DNA of 55,175 bases, taken from NCBI GenBank assembly GCA_005881275.1, contig VBEF01000020.1, forward strand, positions 1-55,175, given 5' to 3'. The DNA comes from Chloroflexota bacterium (lineage in GTDB: Bacteria; Chloroflexota; Dormibacteria; Dormibacterales; Dormibacteraceae). The notes under the pieces are model-generated. The model worked only from the letters and a program-made list of their open reading frames with translations, made no database searches and was not told the origin of the DNA. Below are positions 40,795-49,414 of this stretch, one piece after another. The stretch's first letter is position 1, and each line of letters starts with the position of its first letter. The translations under genes were made by a program, and so were the position numbers.

Positions 40795-41649
40795 TTAAGA
40801 CGAAGCCTCGAGAAATTCGGCGACCTCGTCGTGGAACGCCTGCGGCTGCTCGACGAACGTCATGTGGCCCGCGTCGCCGATGATCACCTGCCGCGCGCCA
40901 TGCACGCCCGCGCAGATCTCTTCCGAGCAGATCGGTCCGCAGATGAAGTCTTCATCACCGGTGATGACAAGCGTCGGAGACGTGATGGAGGGCAGACTTG
41001 GGCGCAGGTCGAACGTGTTGAAGATCTCGTTGTTGAACAGCTTCAGCGTGTCCGCGTTGACCGGCTCGGTTTTCAGCGTATCGAGATAACCCGCCTCGGC
41101 CGTCCCGAAATGGGCGAAGTAAAGCGGCAGCTCCCGGAAGACCAGATCGCTCAGCTCCTGGTCCGAGTTGAAGCGGCCGGCCTGCTCGTCTTCGAGCGCG
41201 GCGATCGCGTCCGAGGCCCAGGGTTGGTTGGAGCGCTTGTCGATACCCCTCTGCATCGCGGCCTCTTGCTTCGGGCCGAACCGAGGCAGCGTGGACGCGA
41301 GCACCAGGCGGTGCACGTGCTCGGGATGCTTCGCGGCGTACGCCTGAGCGACCACGCCGCCGTGCGAGTGCCCGAGCAGGAGCATTCGCTCCAGGCCCAG
41401 GTGGCGGCGCAGCTCCTCGACGTCGTCGACATAGTCGTCGATCTGGTACGCGCGAGGATCGCGAGGCCGGTCCGATGCGCCGGTGCCGCGGGGATTGAGC
41501 ATGATCAAGGTGAACTGCTCCCAAAGCGCCGCCAGGTCTCCGAAGTAGTCCGCCGAAAACCCCGGACCACCCGGATGGCAAACGAGCACAGGCCCATGAC
41601 CAAGCTTGCGATAGGTCAGCTTCCGTCCGTCGCCGGTGGTGAAGCTCAC
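40795..41649 (-). CDS. Alpha/beta hydrolase (proline iminopeptidase-like)
   Basis: 284 residues. Oxyanion HPGGPGFSADYF, nucleophile elbow GHSHGGVVAQAYA, acid near VITGDEDFICG and catalytic His in GDAGHMTFVEQP: complete triad. HPGGPG is typical of prolyl aminopeptidase-like S33 members, but the substrate cannot be read from sequence. The GTG start overlaps the stop of the upstream MBL gene (GTGA), so both are made together. Confidence 0.88.
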   Translation of the reverse strand: MSFTTGDGRKLTYRKLGHGPVLVCHPGGPGFSADYFGDLAALWEQFTLIMLNPRGTGASDRPRDPRAYQIDDYVDDVEELRRHLGLERMLLLGHSHGGVVAQAYAAKHPEHVHRLVLASTLPRFGPKQEAAMQRGIDKRSNQPWASDAIAALEDEQAGRFNSDQELSDLVFRELPLYFAHFGTAEAGYLDTLKTEPVNADTLKLFNNEIFNTFDLRPSLPSITSPTLVITGDEDFICGPICSEEICAGVHGARQVIIGDAGHMTFVEQPQAFHDEVAEFLEASS

Positions 41650-42485
41650 GCGAGACGCGGTTCCGGACGCCAGCGGCCGCCATCTTCGAGATATCCGGCC
41701 GGTTGGTCGGTCTCATGGCTCAGGACCACGAGCCAGCGATGCTTCTCCGCCTCATCCAGCAAGCGGGCCTTCTGCTCGAAGACGCGCAGCGGCTCGATGT
41801 CCGCGGCCATGTTCCACGGCACGCGCAGGTGCGGCGTCTGGCAGACGAGGTCGCCGGTCACCGCGCATGCCAGCTCGCCCGAGCGCAGGATGAGCACCTG
41901 GCTGCCCGGCGTGTGCCCGCCGACGTGCCGGATCTGCACACCCGGAAGAACCTCGGCGTCGCCGTCGAGAAATTCCACCAGGTCGTTGCCGTCCGCGAGC
42001 GGCGTGAAATCGTCGGTGATGTAGCTCGGCTTGCTGCGCACGTCGGGCCGCAGCGCGAAGTCCCACTCGCTGCGCTGGATGAAATGACGCGCGTTCTTGA
42101 AGGTGAGCTCGAGCTCCCCGTATTCGTCTCGCCGCGTCAATCCGCCGGCATGGTCCCAGTGCAGGTGGGTCGTGACGACCGCGTCGACCTCCTCCGGCCG
42201 GATGCCGAGGCGCCGCAGCGCGTGCAGCATGCCCTCCGGCTCCCGCAGCGCCACCTGAAGGGCGCGTTTTTCGCTCAGCTTGCTGCCGATGCCTGTTTCG
42301 CAGATGATCACGCGGCCGTTCTTCCGCGCGATGAGGCAGACGCACGCGCAGTCGATCATGTTGTTGCCGTCGGGCGGCTTCTTCTTCTCCCACATGATCT
42401 TCGGCACCACGCCGAACATGAGGCCCCCGTCCGCCTTCCAGTGATCGGTCACCAGAAGGTGGAGCTCCAGGTCGCCCAGCTGCAC
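41646..42485 (-). CDS. MBL-fold hydrolase (lactonase-like)
   Basis: 279 residues, metallo-beta-lactamase fold with an intact metal motif THLHWDHAGG near residue 110, VRHVGGHTPGSQVLIL and AVTGDLVCQ. The layout resembles AHL-lactonase/quorum-quenching and related esterases. Substrate unknown. Start GTG 42485, about 20 bp from the divergent ABC gene, with which it shares an AT-rich -10 region. Confidence 0.87.
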   Translation of the reverse strand: MQLGDLELHLLVTDHWKADGGLMFGVVPKIMWEKKKPPDGNNMIDCACVCLIARKNGRVIICETGIGSKLSEKRALQVALREPEGMLHALRRLGIRPEEVDAVVTTHLHWDHAGGLTRRDEYGELELTFKNARHFIQRSEWDFALRPDVRSKPSYITDDFTPLADGNDLVEFLDGDAEVLPGVQIRHVGGHTPGSQVLILRSGELACAVTGDLVCQTPHLRVPWNMAADIEPLRVFEQKARLLDEAEKHRWLVVLSHETDQPAGYLEDGGRWRPEPRLA

Positions 42486-42490
42486 TGCGC

Positions 42491-42498
42491 CTTATATG
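42491..42498. promoter_or_regulatory. Shared divergent -10 region CTTATATG
   Basis: The only AT-rich island between the MBL gene (GTG 42485, minus) and the ABC ATPase (ATG 42508, plus). Rightward TATATG ends 9 nt before ATG 42508; leftward TATAAG/CATATA ends 5-7 nt before the GTG. Both transcripts would be leaderless and mutually exclusive. Confidence 0.45.
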
Positions 42499-42507
42499 CT
42501 CGTCGAA

Positions 42508-43425
42508 ATGGCCCTCGTAGCGATCAGGACTTCGAAACTCACCAAGGACTATGGCGCGGCACGGGGCCTCTTCGAACTCGACCTCCAGGTGTCGCCGCAG
42601 GAGGTTTTCGGCTACCTCGGCCCAAACGGGTCGGGCAAGACCACAACGATCCGCCTCCTGATGGGCATGATCCGGCCCACGACCGGCTCGGCGCATGTGT
42701 TTGGGCTCGACTGCGTGCGCGACTCCGTCGAGGTCAAACGCAAGGTCGGATACCTGCCGGGAGATGTGCCGCAGTTCGGCAGCCTGCGCGGCAGCGAGAT
42801 CGTCGCCTACCTGGGCGGGATGCGCGGCGGCGTCGATCGCCGGCACGTGCGCGCCATCGCGGAGAGGCTCGACCTCGACCTCAACCGCAGATTTCGCGAG
42901 TACTCGAGTGGCAACAAGCAAAAGCTGGCGATCCTGCTTGCGTTCATGCACCGGCCCGAGCTGCTGGTCCTCGACGAGCCGACCAGCGGTCTCGATCCGC
43001 TGAACCAGCAGGAGTTCTACGCGATGCTGCGCGAGGCCCGCGACGACGGGGCGACGGTGTTTCTTTCCTCGCACATCCTCTCGGAGGTCGAGCACGTCTG
43101 CGACCGCGTCGGCATCCTGCGCTCCGGCCGGCTCGTCAGGGTTGCCCAGCTCGATGAGCTGCGTCGCATCCGCGTGCATCGCGTGGAGGTCGAGTTCGCG
43201 CCGGACGCGGAGGTACCGGAAGCACGACTGCGCTCCGCGCCTGGGGTTGAAAGCCTGCAGGTGGAGGGGAGCCGTGTGACGTGCACCATCCGTGGATCCT
43301 TCGACGGGCTGCTCGACGCGATATCCGACTCAGAGGTCACGGACCTCGTCAGCACCGAGCCAAGCCTCGAGGAGTTTTTCCTGAGCTTCTTCGGCGAACC
43401 CAGACCTAAAGCTCTGCCCGCGTGA
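42508..43425 (+). CDS. ABC transporter ATP-binding protein
   Basis: 305 residues. Walker A GPNGSGKTTTIRLLMG, signature YSSGNKQKLAIL, Walker B ELLVLDEPTSGLDPLN and switch His in FLSSHILSEVEHV. Drug/antibiotic-export type ATPase with a C-terminal extension. The ATG at 42496 is an alternative, but it lies within the probable -10, so 42508 is preferred. It overlaps the permease start (GTGA). Confidence 0.94.
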   Translation: MALVAIRTSKLTKDYGAARGLFELDLQVSPQEVFGYLGPNGSGKTTTIRLLMGMIRPTTGSAHVFGLDCVRDSVEVKRKVGYLPGDVPQFGSLRGSEIVAYLGGMRGGVDRRHVRAIAERLDLDLNRRFREYSSGNKQKLAILLAFMHRPELLVLDEPTSGLDPLNQQEFYAMLREARDDGATVFLSSHILSEVEHVCDRVGILRSGRLVRVAQLDELRRIRVHRVEVEFAPDAEVPEARLRSAPGVESLQVEGSRVTCTIRGSFDGLLDAISDSEVTDLVSTEPSLEEFFLSFFGEPRPKALPA

Positions 43426-45044
43426 CCGGCGTCGTCCTCACGCTGCGGCTTGGTCGGTGGGGCATCGTGGGCTTTTCGCTCGCCGCCTTTGTGCTGACGT
43501 TCGTTCAGACGACCGGTTTCTATCAGATCGCCGGCAGCACTCCTGGGGCGCGCGCCGCGTTCGGTGCGTCGATGGCCACACTCGCCGCTCAGTTCGTGGC
43601 CCTCTTCCCTCCGCCAATCCGGCCGGACACCGTCGGCGGATACGTCGAATTTCGCGGCTTCCATCCGCTCGCGATCCTGTTCGCGGTGTGGGCGCTCGCG
43701 TCCGCAACCGGTTTTGTCCGCGGCGACGAGGAGCGTGGCACGGTTGAGGCGGCTCTCGCGACCGGCACATCGCGGGTCGCGCTCATCGCATCGCGTGTGG
43801 CGGGATTCGCGATCGCCATCACGGTCGCGTCCGCTGCCGCGGGAGCGGGCTTCGTGTTCGGAGTCGCGTTGGGCCATGAGACCGTCGAAGCGCAGCGTGT
43901 GATCGAAGCGTCGCTCCTCCTCGCCGCGATTGGTCTCGCTTGTTACGCGCTGTCGCTCCTCGCCGCCCAGGTGGCGGGACCATCCGCGTCGACAGCCGTT
44001 GCCGGTGCGCTCCTGCTGGCGTTGTTCATCGACAACAGCCTTAGCCGCGCGATGGCATCGCTCACGACGTGGCGGTGGCTTTCGCCGTTTCGCTACTACG
44101 ACCTGAGCCAGCCGCTCCCGCCCGGCGGAAACTTCGATGGGCGCGCATTTCTCGTCTTGATCGGCATCGGTGTCGTCGCGGCCGGGGCGGCCGCAGCTGC
44201 TTTCATGCGCCGCGACCTCGGTGCGCCACTGGTCAGCGGTCCGCGGATTCCTCACCGGCTGCGCCATGACGCTTCCACGGCCCCGTGGTGGAAGGTGGCG
44301 GTCGTGCGCGGCCTGTACGAACGCCGCCTCGGCCTGCTTGCGTGGTGCGCGGGCATGGCGGTCCTGGCGGCGGTCTTCGTCGCGCTGACGCGGACCATCG
44401 TCCAGGTGCTGCTGTCCATCCCGACCCTGCTCCCCTACCTCTCGATCTTCGTCCATCAGCAGCTGTACCCGGCCGTGCTCGGCTACACATGGTTCAACGT
44501 CGCGCAGCTGTTGTTTGCCGCCCTCGCGATCACGTATGTCGCGCGCTGGTCGGCGGAAGACACGGATGGACGGCTGGAGATCTTGCTGAGCCAGCCGCAA
44601 TCGCGCGCCGCCATCGTGCTCGAGCGCATGACGGTGCTGGCCGCGAGCGCCGTTCTGATCGCTGCCGCCAGCGGTGCCGTCCTCTACTACGCGTCGCACC
44701 AGCAGGGCATCGATCTCAACACCCAGCGACTCACGGCTGCGTCTTTGATGCTTGTTCCCTTCGCGCTCGTCTTCGCGGGCGCGGGCTCGCTCCTCGCGGC
44801 GTGGAACCCCCGCGCCGCGGTGGCCCTGCTGGGCGCCTTTGCGTTTGCCAGCTACCTCGACACCGAGCTCGCGACCATCTACAGGCTGCCGGTTTGGATC
44901 CAAGATTTGTCGGCGTTCAAGCTTTTCGGCACGCCGCTCCTCAATGGAATCGACGGCCGGAATCTGGCCTTGATGCTGCTGCTCGCCCTGGCGGGCCTCG
45001 GAAGCTCGATACTTGCAATGCAGAGGCGGGACGTTGGCGCGTAG
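43422..45044 (+). CDS. ABC transporter permease, two-repeat exporter type
   Basis: 540 residues with about twelve hydrophobic segments in two halves. Each half has a membrane helix, a loop and a motif of the ABC-2 export family (GFVRGDEERGTVEAALATGTSRVALIASR in the first, YVARWSAEDTDGRLEILLSQPQSRAAIVLER in the second), as in tetronasin/polyketide-antibiotic exporters. It works with the preceding ATPase. Exported substrate unknown. Confidence 0.88.
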   Translation: MTGVVLTLRLGRWGIVGFSLAAFVLTFVQTTGFYQIAGSTPGARAAFGASMATLAAQFVALFPPPIRPDTVGGYVEFRGFHPLAILFAVWALASATGFVRGDEERGTVEAALATGTSRVALIASRVAGFAIAITVASAAAGAGFVFGVALGHETVEAQRVIEASLLLAAIGLACYALSLLAAQVAGPSASTAVAGALLLALFIDNSLSRAMASLTTWRWLSPFRYYDLSQPLPPGGNFDGRAFLVLIGIGVVAAGAAAAAFMRRDLGAPLVSGPRIPHRLRHDASTAPWWKVAVVRGLYERRLGLLAWCAGMAVLAAVFVALTRTIVQVLLSIPTLLPYLSIFVHQQLYPAVLGYTWFNVAQLLFAALAITYVARWSAEDTDGRLEILLSQPQSRAAIVLERMTVLAASAVLIAAASGAVLYYASHQQGIDLNTQRLTAASLMLVPFALVFAGAGSLLAAWNPRAAVALLGAFAFASYLDTELATIYRLPVWIQDLSAFKLFGTPLLNGIDGRNLALMLLLALAGLGSSILAMQRRDVGA

Positions 45045-45109
45045 ACGTTGCCTGGACAGACCGTCCCGTCTGAACCTTACGAAAAGTAGCCAACGACTGA
45101 CTTAGGAGG

Positions 45110-45115
45110 TACACT
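45110..45115 (+). promoter_or_regulatory. Putative -10 of leaderless ku transcript
   Basis: TACACT ends 8 nt before ATG 45124. An AGGAGG at 45104-45109 is 14 nt from the ATG, too far for a normal ribosome-binding site, which favours the leaderless reading. Confidence 0.45.
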
Positions 45116-45123
45116 GCGTCGCC

Positions 45124-45960
45124 ATGCCGAGATCGATGTGGAAAGGCGTGGTCTCGTTCGGGATGGTCTCGATCCCGATCCGCCTGTACAACGCCACCGA
45201 GTCGAGCGCCAAGGTTTCGTTCCGACAGCTATGCCCGGAGCACCACTCCCCCATCTCGTACAAGCGTTGGTGCGCGGAGGGCGACCACGAGGTGCAGTAC
45301 AGCGAGATCCAGCGCGGCTACGAGGTCGGCAAGGACCGCTACGTGATCATCGACGACAAGGATCTAGACAACCTGCCGCTGCCCACCGCACACGCCATCG
45401 ACATCGAGGAGTTCGTCCCGGTCGACGACGTGGAGCCGGGCCTGTACTACGACAGCGCCTACTACGTCGAGCCGGAGGAGCTGGGCAAGAAGCCGTATCA
45501 CCTGCTTCGTCGCGCCCTGGAGGCGACCGGTCGGATGGCGATCGCCAAGATCGCGCTGCGCGACAAGGAGCACCTGGCGGCGCTGCACCCGAACGGCAAG
45601 GGCCTGATCATGAACACGCTCCACTGGCCGGACGAGATCCGCTCGACCGAGGGCCTCAAGGGCCTCGAAGATGAGGTGAAGATCAACCCGAAGGAGCTCG
45701 AGATGGCTAAGGCGCTGATCGAGAGCTTGGCCGACACCTTCGACCCGAGCCGCTACAAGGACAACTACCGCGAGGCGGTGATGAAGGTCGTGCAGGCCAA
45801 GATCGAAGGCGAGGTCATCGAAGCCCCCGCGGCGCCACAGCCGGCGAAGGTGATGGACCTCATGGAGGCCCTGCGCCAATCGGTCGAGCAGGCCAAGAAG
45901 CAGCGCGCCGGTAAGGAGAAGCCGGCGGCCGAGACACGGAGACGTCGTAAAGCTTCGTAG
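45124..45960 (+). CDS. ku: Ku protein (non-homologous end joining)
   Basis: DNA-end-binding ring protein of bacterial NHEJ, 278 residues. MWKGVVSFGMVSIPIRLYNA, RQLCPEHHSPISYKRWC, YVIIDDKDLDNLPLP, AYYVEPEELGKKPYHLLRRAL and FDPSRYKDNYREAVMKVVQAK are the standard Ku blocks. The C-terminal tail is basic (KKQRAGKEKP, RRRRK), used in bacterial Ku for DNA and ligase contact. The ligase gene follows 25 bp downstream. Confidence 0.97.
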   Translation: MPRSMWKGVVSFGMVSIPIRLYNATESSAKVSFRQLCPEHHSPISYKRWCAEGDHEVQYSEIQRGYEVGKDRYVIIDDKDLDNLPLPTAHAIDIEEFVPVDDVEPGLYYDSAYYVEPEELGKKPYHLLRRALEATGRMAIAKIALRDKEHLAALHPNGKGLIMNTLHWPDEIRSTEGLKGLEDEVKINPKELEMAKALIESLADTFDPSRYKDNYREAVMKVVQAKIEGEVIEAPAAPQPAKVMDLMEALRQSVEQAKKQRAGKEKPAAETRRRRKAS

Positions 45961-45972
45961 CCGCGGTGCCCC

Positions 45973-45978
45973 TAATGT
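45973..45978 (+). promoter_or_regulatory. Putative -10 of leaderless ligase transcript
   Basis: TAATGT ends 7 nt before ATG 45986. It suggests the ligase may be made separately from ku and decides between ATG 45986 and GTG 45977, because the latter overlaps the hexamer. Confidence 0.4.
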
Positions 45979-45985
45979 GGGGCGG

Positions 45986-47017
45986 ATGCACGACCCCGAC
46001 CAGCTCCAGATCGAGCTGGAGAGCTTTCCGGATGAGGTCCGGCCCATGCAGGCCGCGTCTGCCGAAGCTCCGTTCAGCTCCTCCGAGTACCTCTTCGAGG
46101 TCAAGTGGGACGGGCTGCGCTGCATCATGTTTCGCGACCAGAGCGGTGAGGTGAGGCTGCAGGATCGCGGGCTCCGCGACCTCACGGCCGATGTGCCGGA
46201 GGTGACCGCCGCGGCGAAACGCGTTCCGCCCGGAAGCGTCATCGACGGCGAGCTCGTCGCGACCGACAACGACGGCCGTCCCGACTACCCGCGGCTCAGG
46301 CAGCGCCTCGCCGGCGGAGCGCGGATGAAGGACCAGATCCCGACCGCATACCTCGCTTTCGATGCGCTCTACCTCGAAGGCCGCCCGCTGTTGCGCCAGC
46401 CCGTGGTCAGGCGACGGGCCAGGCTGGCCAAGGCAGTGGAGGCTGGAGGGCACATCTTCGTGCCCGCCCATATCGATGAGGATGGCGTCGAGCTGTTCGA
46501 GGCCTGCCTCGAGCGTGGCCTCGAGGGCGTGGTCGCCAAGCACAGGCAGAGTCCCTACGTGCCCGGTCAGCGCAGCCCCTTCTGGCTGAAGGTCAAGGCC
46601 GTGAAGTCGGATGATTTCGTCGTGATCGGATGGACGGGTGACAGGCCGTTTGACGCGCTGGTCGTCGGCTATCACGAAGACGGGCGATTGCTGCCTTGCG
46701 GCGCCGTCGGCGGCGGTTACGACGAGGATGCGACCCGCGCGTTACGCGACCGGCTGATCGAGCTGTCCACCGAGACCTCGCCGCTCGAGCCACCGCCGAT
46801 CATGGTGCGACCCGTGCACTGGGTGAAGCCCGAGCTGGTGGTCAGCGTGCGCTATTCAGAGTGGTCTCCTGACGGCACGCTCCGCTTTCCGATCTTCAAC
46901 GGGCTGAGACCTGAGGTGCATCCCGCCGAGGCCGTGCGTCACCGGCCGCGGGTGGTCATCAGTGGGCACGTGCGACCGGGATCGGCGGCGTACGACCTGA
47001 CGCGCTTCCCGTTTTGA
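45986..47017 (+). CDS. ATP-dependent DNA ligase (LigD ligase domain only)
   Basis: 343 residues. Nucleotidyl-transfer motif with catalytic Lys in FEVKWDGLRCI, IDGELVA, LEGVVAKHRQSPY and WLKVKAVKSDDFVV, then an OB-fold end (GAVGGGYDE, VVSVRYSEWSPDGTLRFP). It matches the ligase module of LigD; the polymerase and phosphoesterase modules are absent here. Seals ends held by Ku. The start ATG 45986 is preferred. The stop overlaps the next ATG (TGATG). Confidence 0.93.
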   Translation: MHDPDQLQIELESFPDEVRPMQAASAEAPFSSSEYLFEVKWDGLRCIMFRDQSGEVRLQDRGLRDLTADVPEVTAAAKRVPPGSVIDGELVATDNDGRPDYPRLRQRLAGGARMKDQIPTAYLAFDALYLEGRPLLRQPVVRRRARLAKAVEAGGHIFVPAHIDEDGVELFEACLERGLEGVVAKHRQSPYVPGQRSPFWLKVKAVKSDDFVVIGWTGDRPFDALVVGYHEDGRLLPCGAVGGGYDEDATRALRDRLIELSTETSPLEPPPIMVRPVHWVKPELVVSVRYSEWSPDGTLRFPIFNGLRPEVHPAEAVRHRPRVVISGHVRPGSAAYDLTRFPF

Positions 47018-47940
47018 TGCAGGACCAGCCAACCAAGTTCGACGTCGTCACCGGCGCGTTCAGCTTCACGGGCCGCTTCATCGCGCGGCGTCTTTTGGCC
47101 CAGGAGCGCCGCATCAAGACGCTGACCAATCACGCCAGGCGTCCGGGCACGGAAGACATCACAGCCGAAGTCGCTCCGTTGCAGTTCACGGACCGCGACG
47201 CGCTGGTCGAGAGCCTGCGCGGCGCCGACGTCCTCTACAACACCTACTGGGTCCGCTTCCAGCACGGCCGTGTCCATTTCGGCGAGGCGGTCGCCAACAC
47301 GAGGATCCTCCTCGGGGCGGCGCGAGACGCCGGCGTGCGCAAGGTCGTGCACGTCTCGGTCAGCAACCCATCGGAGGATTCGCCCCTCGACTACTTCGCG
47401 GGCAAGGCGCGCACCGAAAGAGCGGTGCGCGAGTCAGGTCTCGCGTGGGCGATCATCCGACCCACCTTGGTCTTCGGCCAGGGCGACATCCTGATCAACA
47501 ACATCGCGTGGCTGTTGAGGAGGCTCCCGATATTCGGAGTCCCCGGGCGCGGTGATTACCGTCTGCAGCCGGTCGCGGGCGAGGACGTGGCCGAGATTGC
47601 GACGTGGGCCGCAGAGCAGACGGACAACGTGATCGTCGACGCGGCCGGACCCGACACCGTCTACTACAGTGAGATGGTCGAATCCATCGCGATCGCCGTC
47701 GGCCGGCATCCGAGGTTTGTGTACCTGTCGCCGCGGATGTCCCTCCTTGCCGCGCGAGTGATCGGCCGTGCGATGAAAGACGTGATGCTAAACGAGCCTG
47801 AGCTCGAGGGCTTGATGCAAGAGCTCCTGGTATCGCACGAGAGACCGCGGGGCACGCAGCGGCTCGACAACTGGCTGCTGAGCAACGCGGAAACGATCGG
47901 CAGAGTCTACGCATCCGAGCTCGAGCGCCACTGGCGCTGA
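47017..47940 (+). CDS. NAD(P)-binding NmrA/epimerase-like protein
   Basis: 307 residues, atypical SDR fold. Glycine motif VVTGAFSFTGRFIARRLL (one Gly replaced by Ser-Phe), ADVLYNTYWVRF, VRKVVHVSVSNPSEDSPLDYFAGKARTERAVR (Y..GK as active-site-like pair) and AIIRPTLVFGQGD. It resembles complex-I-assembly/NDUFA9-like and NmrA-type proteins that bind NAD(P)H without classic dehydrogenase activity. Coupled to the ligase gene (TGATG). It ends exactly where yraN ends on the other strand. Confidence 0.85.
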   Translation: MQDQPTKFDVVTGAFSFTGRFIARRLLAQERRIKTLTNHARRPGTEDITAEVAPLQFTDRDALVESLRGADVLYNTYWVRFQHGRVHFGEAVANTRILLGAARDAGVRKVVHVSVSNPSEDSPLDYFAGKARTERAVRESGLAWAIIRPTLVFGQGDILINNIAWLLRRLPIFGVPGRGDYRLQPVAGEDVAEIATWAAEQTDNVIVDAAGPDTVYYSEMVESIAIAVGRHPRFVYLSPRMSLLAARVIGRAMKDVMLNEPELEGLMQELLVSHERPRGTQRLDNWLLSNAETIGRVYASELERHWR

Positions 47941-48321
47941 TCAGGCGAACGGGTCCTCGACCAGCTCCGCTTCCAGGGCTCCATCCGATCTGACCGTCAC
48001 CCCGACCACCGCGAAGCAAATTGGGCCGCGCCATTCGGCAAGCGCGCGGTACTCCGCCGCGGCGGCCATCAACGCGCGGCGTTTGCGCGTGCCGACGGCC
48101 TCGAGCGGGGTTCCGAACGCGTTGCTGCTTCGAGTCTTCACCTCGACGACGACCAGCTCCCGACCGCGTCTGCACACGAGATCCAGCTCGCCGCGTCGGG
48201 CGAGAAATCCCGCGCCGACGATCTGGTAGCCGCGCGACCGTAGGAGGTCGGCCGCCGCCTTTTCGCCCGCCCGCCCTAACTCTGCAGACTCGCCAGCTCG
48301 GAGACGCGAAACGGCGCCCAA
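47941..48321 (-). CDS. yraN: YraN/UPF0102 endonuclease-fold protein
   Basis: 126 residues, restriction-endonuclease-like fold: ELGRAGEKAAADLLRSRGY, RRGELDLVCRRG and VVVEVKTRSSNAFG carry the conserved E, D and ExK positions. Biochemical role unknown. The start TTG 48321 lies within rnhB (46-nt overlap), a common arrangement after rnhB. Confidence 0.9.
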   Translation of the reverse strand: MGAVSRLRAGESAELGRAGEKAAADLLRSRGYQIVGAGFLARRGELDLVCRRGRELVVVEVKTRSSNAFGTPLEAVGTRKRRALMAAAAEYRALAEWRGPICFAVVGVTVRSDGALEAELVEDPFA

Positions 48322-48902
48322 GATGTCCTGTGAATCGGGCTTGGGCCGAGTCGTCGGATCGCGGCGCGATGCGACGGAGTGGCGTATCCCTTGTGGTCGG
48401 CGAACCCCCAGCCAGGATAGAGGCGGTCGTACTCGATCATCGCACGATCCCGCGCGACTTTGGCCACGACGCTCGCGGCCATGATCGAGGCGCAGACCTT
48501 GTCCCCGCGCACCACCGCCATCTGCGGAAGCGGCGTGTCCGGCACATCGAACGCGTCGATGAGGAGGTATTCGGCTTTTACGCTCAGGCCCGCGACCGCC
48601 CCCGCGCTGGCGAGGATGCGCGCCCTGTACAGCCCGAGCCGGTCCACCTGCGTGTGGTCGACTGCGCAGACGGCGACGGCGATCGCGCGGCGCCGAATGA
48701 TCGCGTCGACCCGGTCTCGCTCCTCGGCCGTCATGAGCTTCGAATCGTTGAGCCCGGGAATGCGGTCACCTATGCGCAGGACCACCGCTCCGCCGACCAC
48801 GGGACCGGCAAGCGGGCCCATGCCGACCTCGTCGACGCCCGCCACGACCTGGTAACCCATCGCGGCGGCCCTACGCTCGAACCGCCACAGCTTTGGCCGC
48901 AT
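48276..48902 (-). CDS. rnhB: Ribonuclease HII
   Basis: Removes ribonucleotides and RNA from RNA-DNA hybrids, 208 residues. Catalytic DEVG (AGVDEVGMGPLAGPV), GLNDSKLM, LIDAFDVPD and RGDKVCASIMAASVVAKVARD, KGYATPSH. The usual GRG motif that reads the ribonucleotide is GMG here. ATG 48902 lies 7 nt after TAACCT on the minus strand (48915-48910), consistent with a leaderless start. Confidence 0.94.
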   Translation of the reverse strand: MRPKLWRFERRAAAMGYQVVAGVDEVGMGPLAGPVVGGAVVLRIGDRIPGLNDSKLMTAEERDRVDAIIRRRAIAVAVCAVDHTQVDRLGLYRARILASAGAVAGLSVKAEYLLIDAFDVPDTPLPQMAVVRGDKVCASIMAASVVAKVARDRAMIEYDRLYPGWGFADHKGYATPSHRAAIRRLGPSPIHRTSWAPFRVSELASLQS

Positions 48903-48909
48903 CAAATCG

Positions 48910-48915
48910 AGGTTA
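48910..48915 (-). promoter_or_regulatory. Putative -10 of leaderless rnhB transcript
   Basis: TAACCT on the minus strand ends 7 nt before the rnhB ATG (48902), in the 86-bp gap after rplS. No clear -35. Confidence 0.4.
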
Positions 48916-48988
48916 GCGAGCCCAGGCTGCGGGCGCCAGAGCCTTTACAGGGGCATTTGAGACTCGAGTCGTCGTCGACCCTTAGGGC

Positions 48989-49414
48989 CTACGCCTCCTC
49001 CGGAGCCTCGACCTCTTCGGTTGCCTCTTCAGGCTCCTCGGCCGCCGATTCGGCTTCCGGCTCGCCGACCAGGCGCCGGCGCTCGCGGATGCGCGCCTCG
49101 CGGCCGACCTTGCCCCGCAGGTAGTAGAGGCGGCCCTGCCGGACGTCGCCATGGCGCAGCACATCGATTTTGTCGATACGCGGCGAGTGCACCATGAAGG
49201 TCCTTTCCACGCCAACTCCGTGCGTCACACGTCGGACTGTGAAGTTCCGCCGCAGTCCGCCACCGGTGACGCGGATCACGGTGCCTTCGAACACCTGGAT
49301 GCGCTCGCGCGTGCCCTCGACGACCTTGGCGTGCACCCGCACGGTGTCGCCTGCACGCAGGGCCGGGATCTTCTTTTTTTCCTGCTCCTTCTCGAGCTGC
49401 TGGATCACGTTCAT
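48989..49414 (-). CDS. rplS: Ribosomal protein L19 (bL19)
   Basis: 141 residues: [44 protein letters not shown] and [21 protein letters not shown] are standard L19. The last 25 residues are an unusual acidic Glu/Ala tail ([19 protein letters not shown]). ATG 49414 overlaps the trmD stop (ATGA). Confidence 0.96.
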   Translation of the reverse strand: MNVIQQLEKEQEKKKIPALRAGDTVRVHAKVVEGTRERIQVFEGTVIRVTGGGLRRNFTVRRVTHGVGVERTFMVHSPRIDKIDVLRHGDVRQGRLYYLRGKVGREARIRERRRLVGEPEAESAAEEPEEATEEVEAPEEA

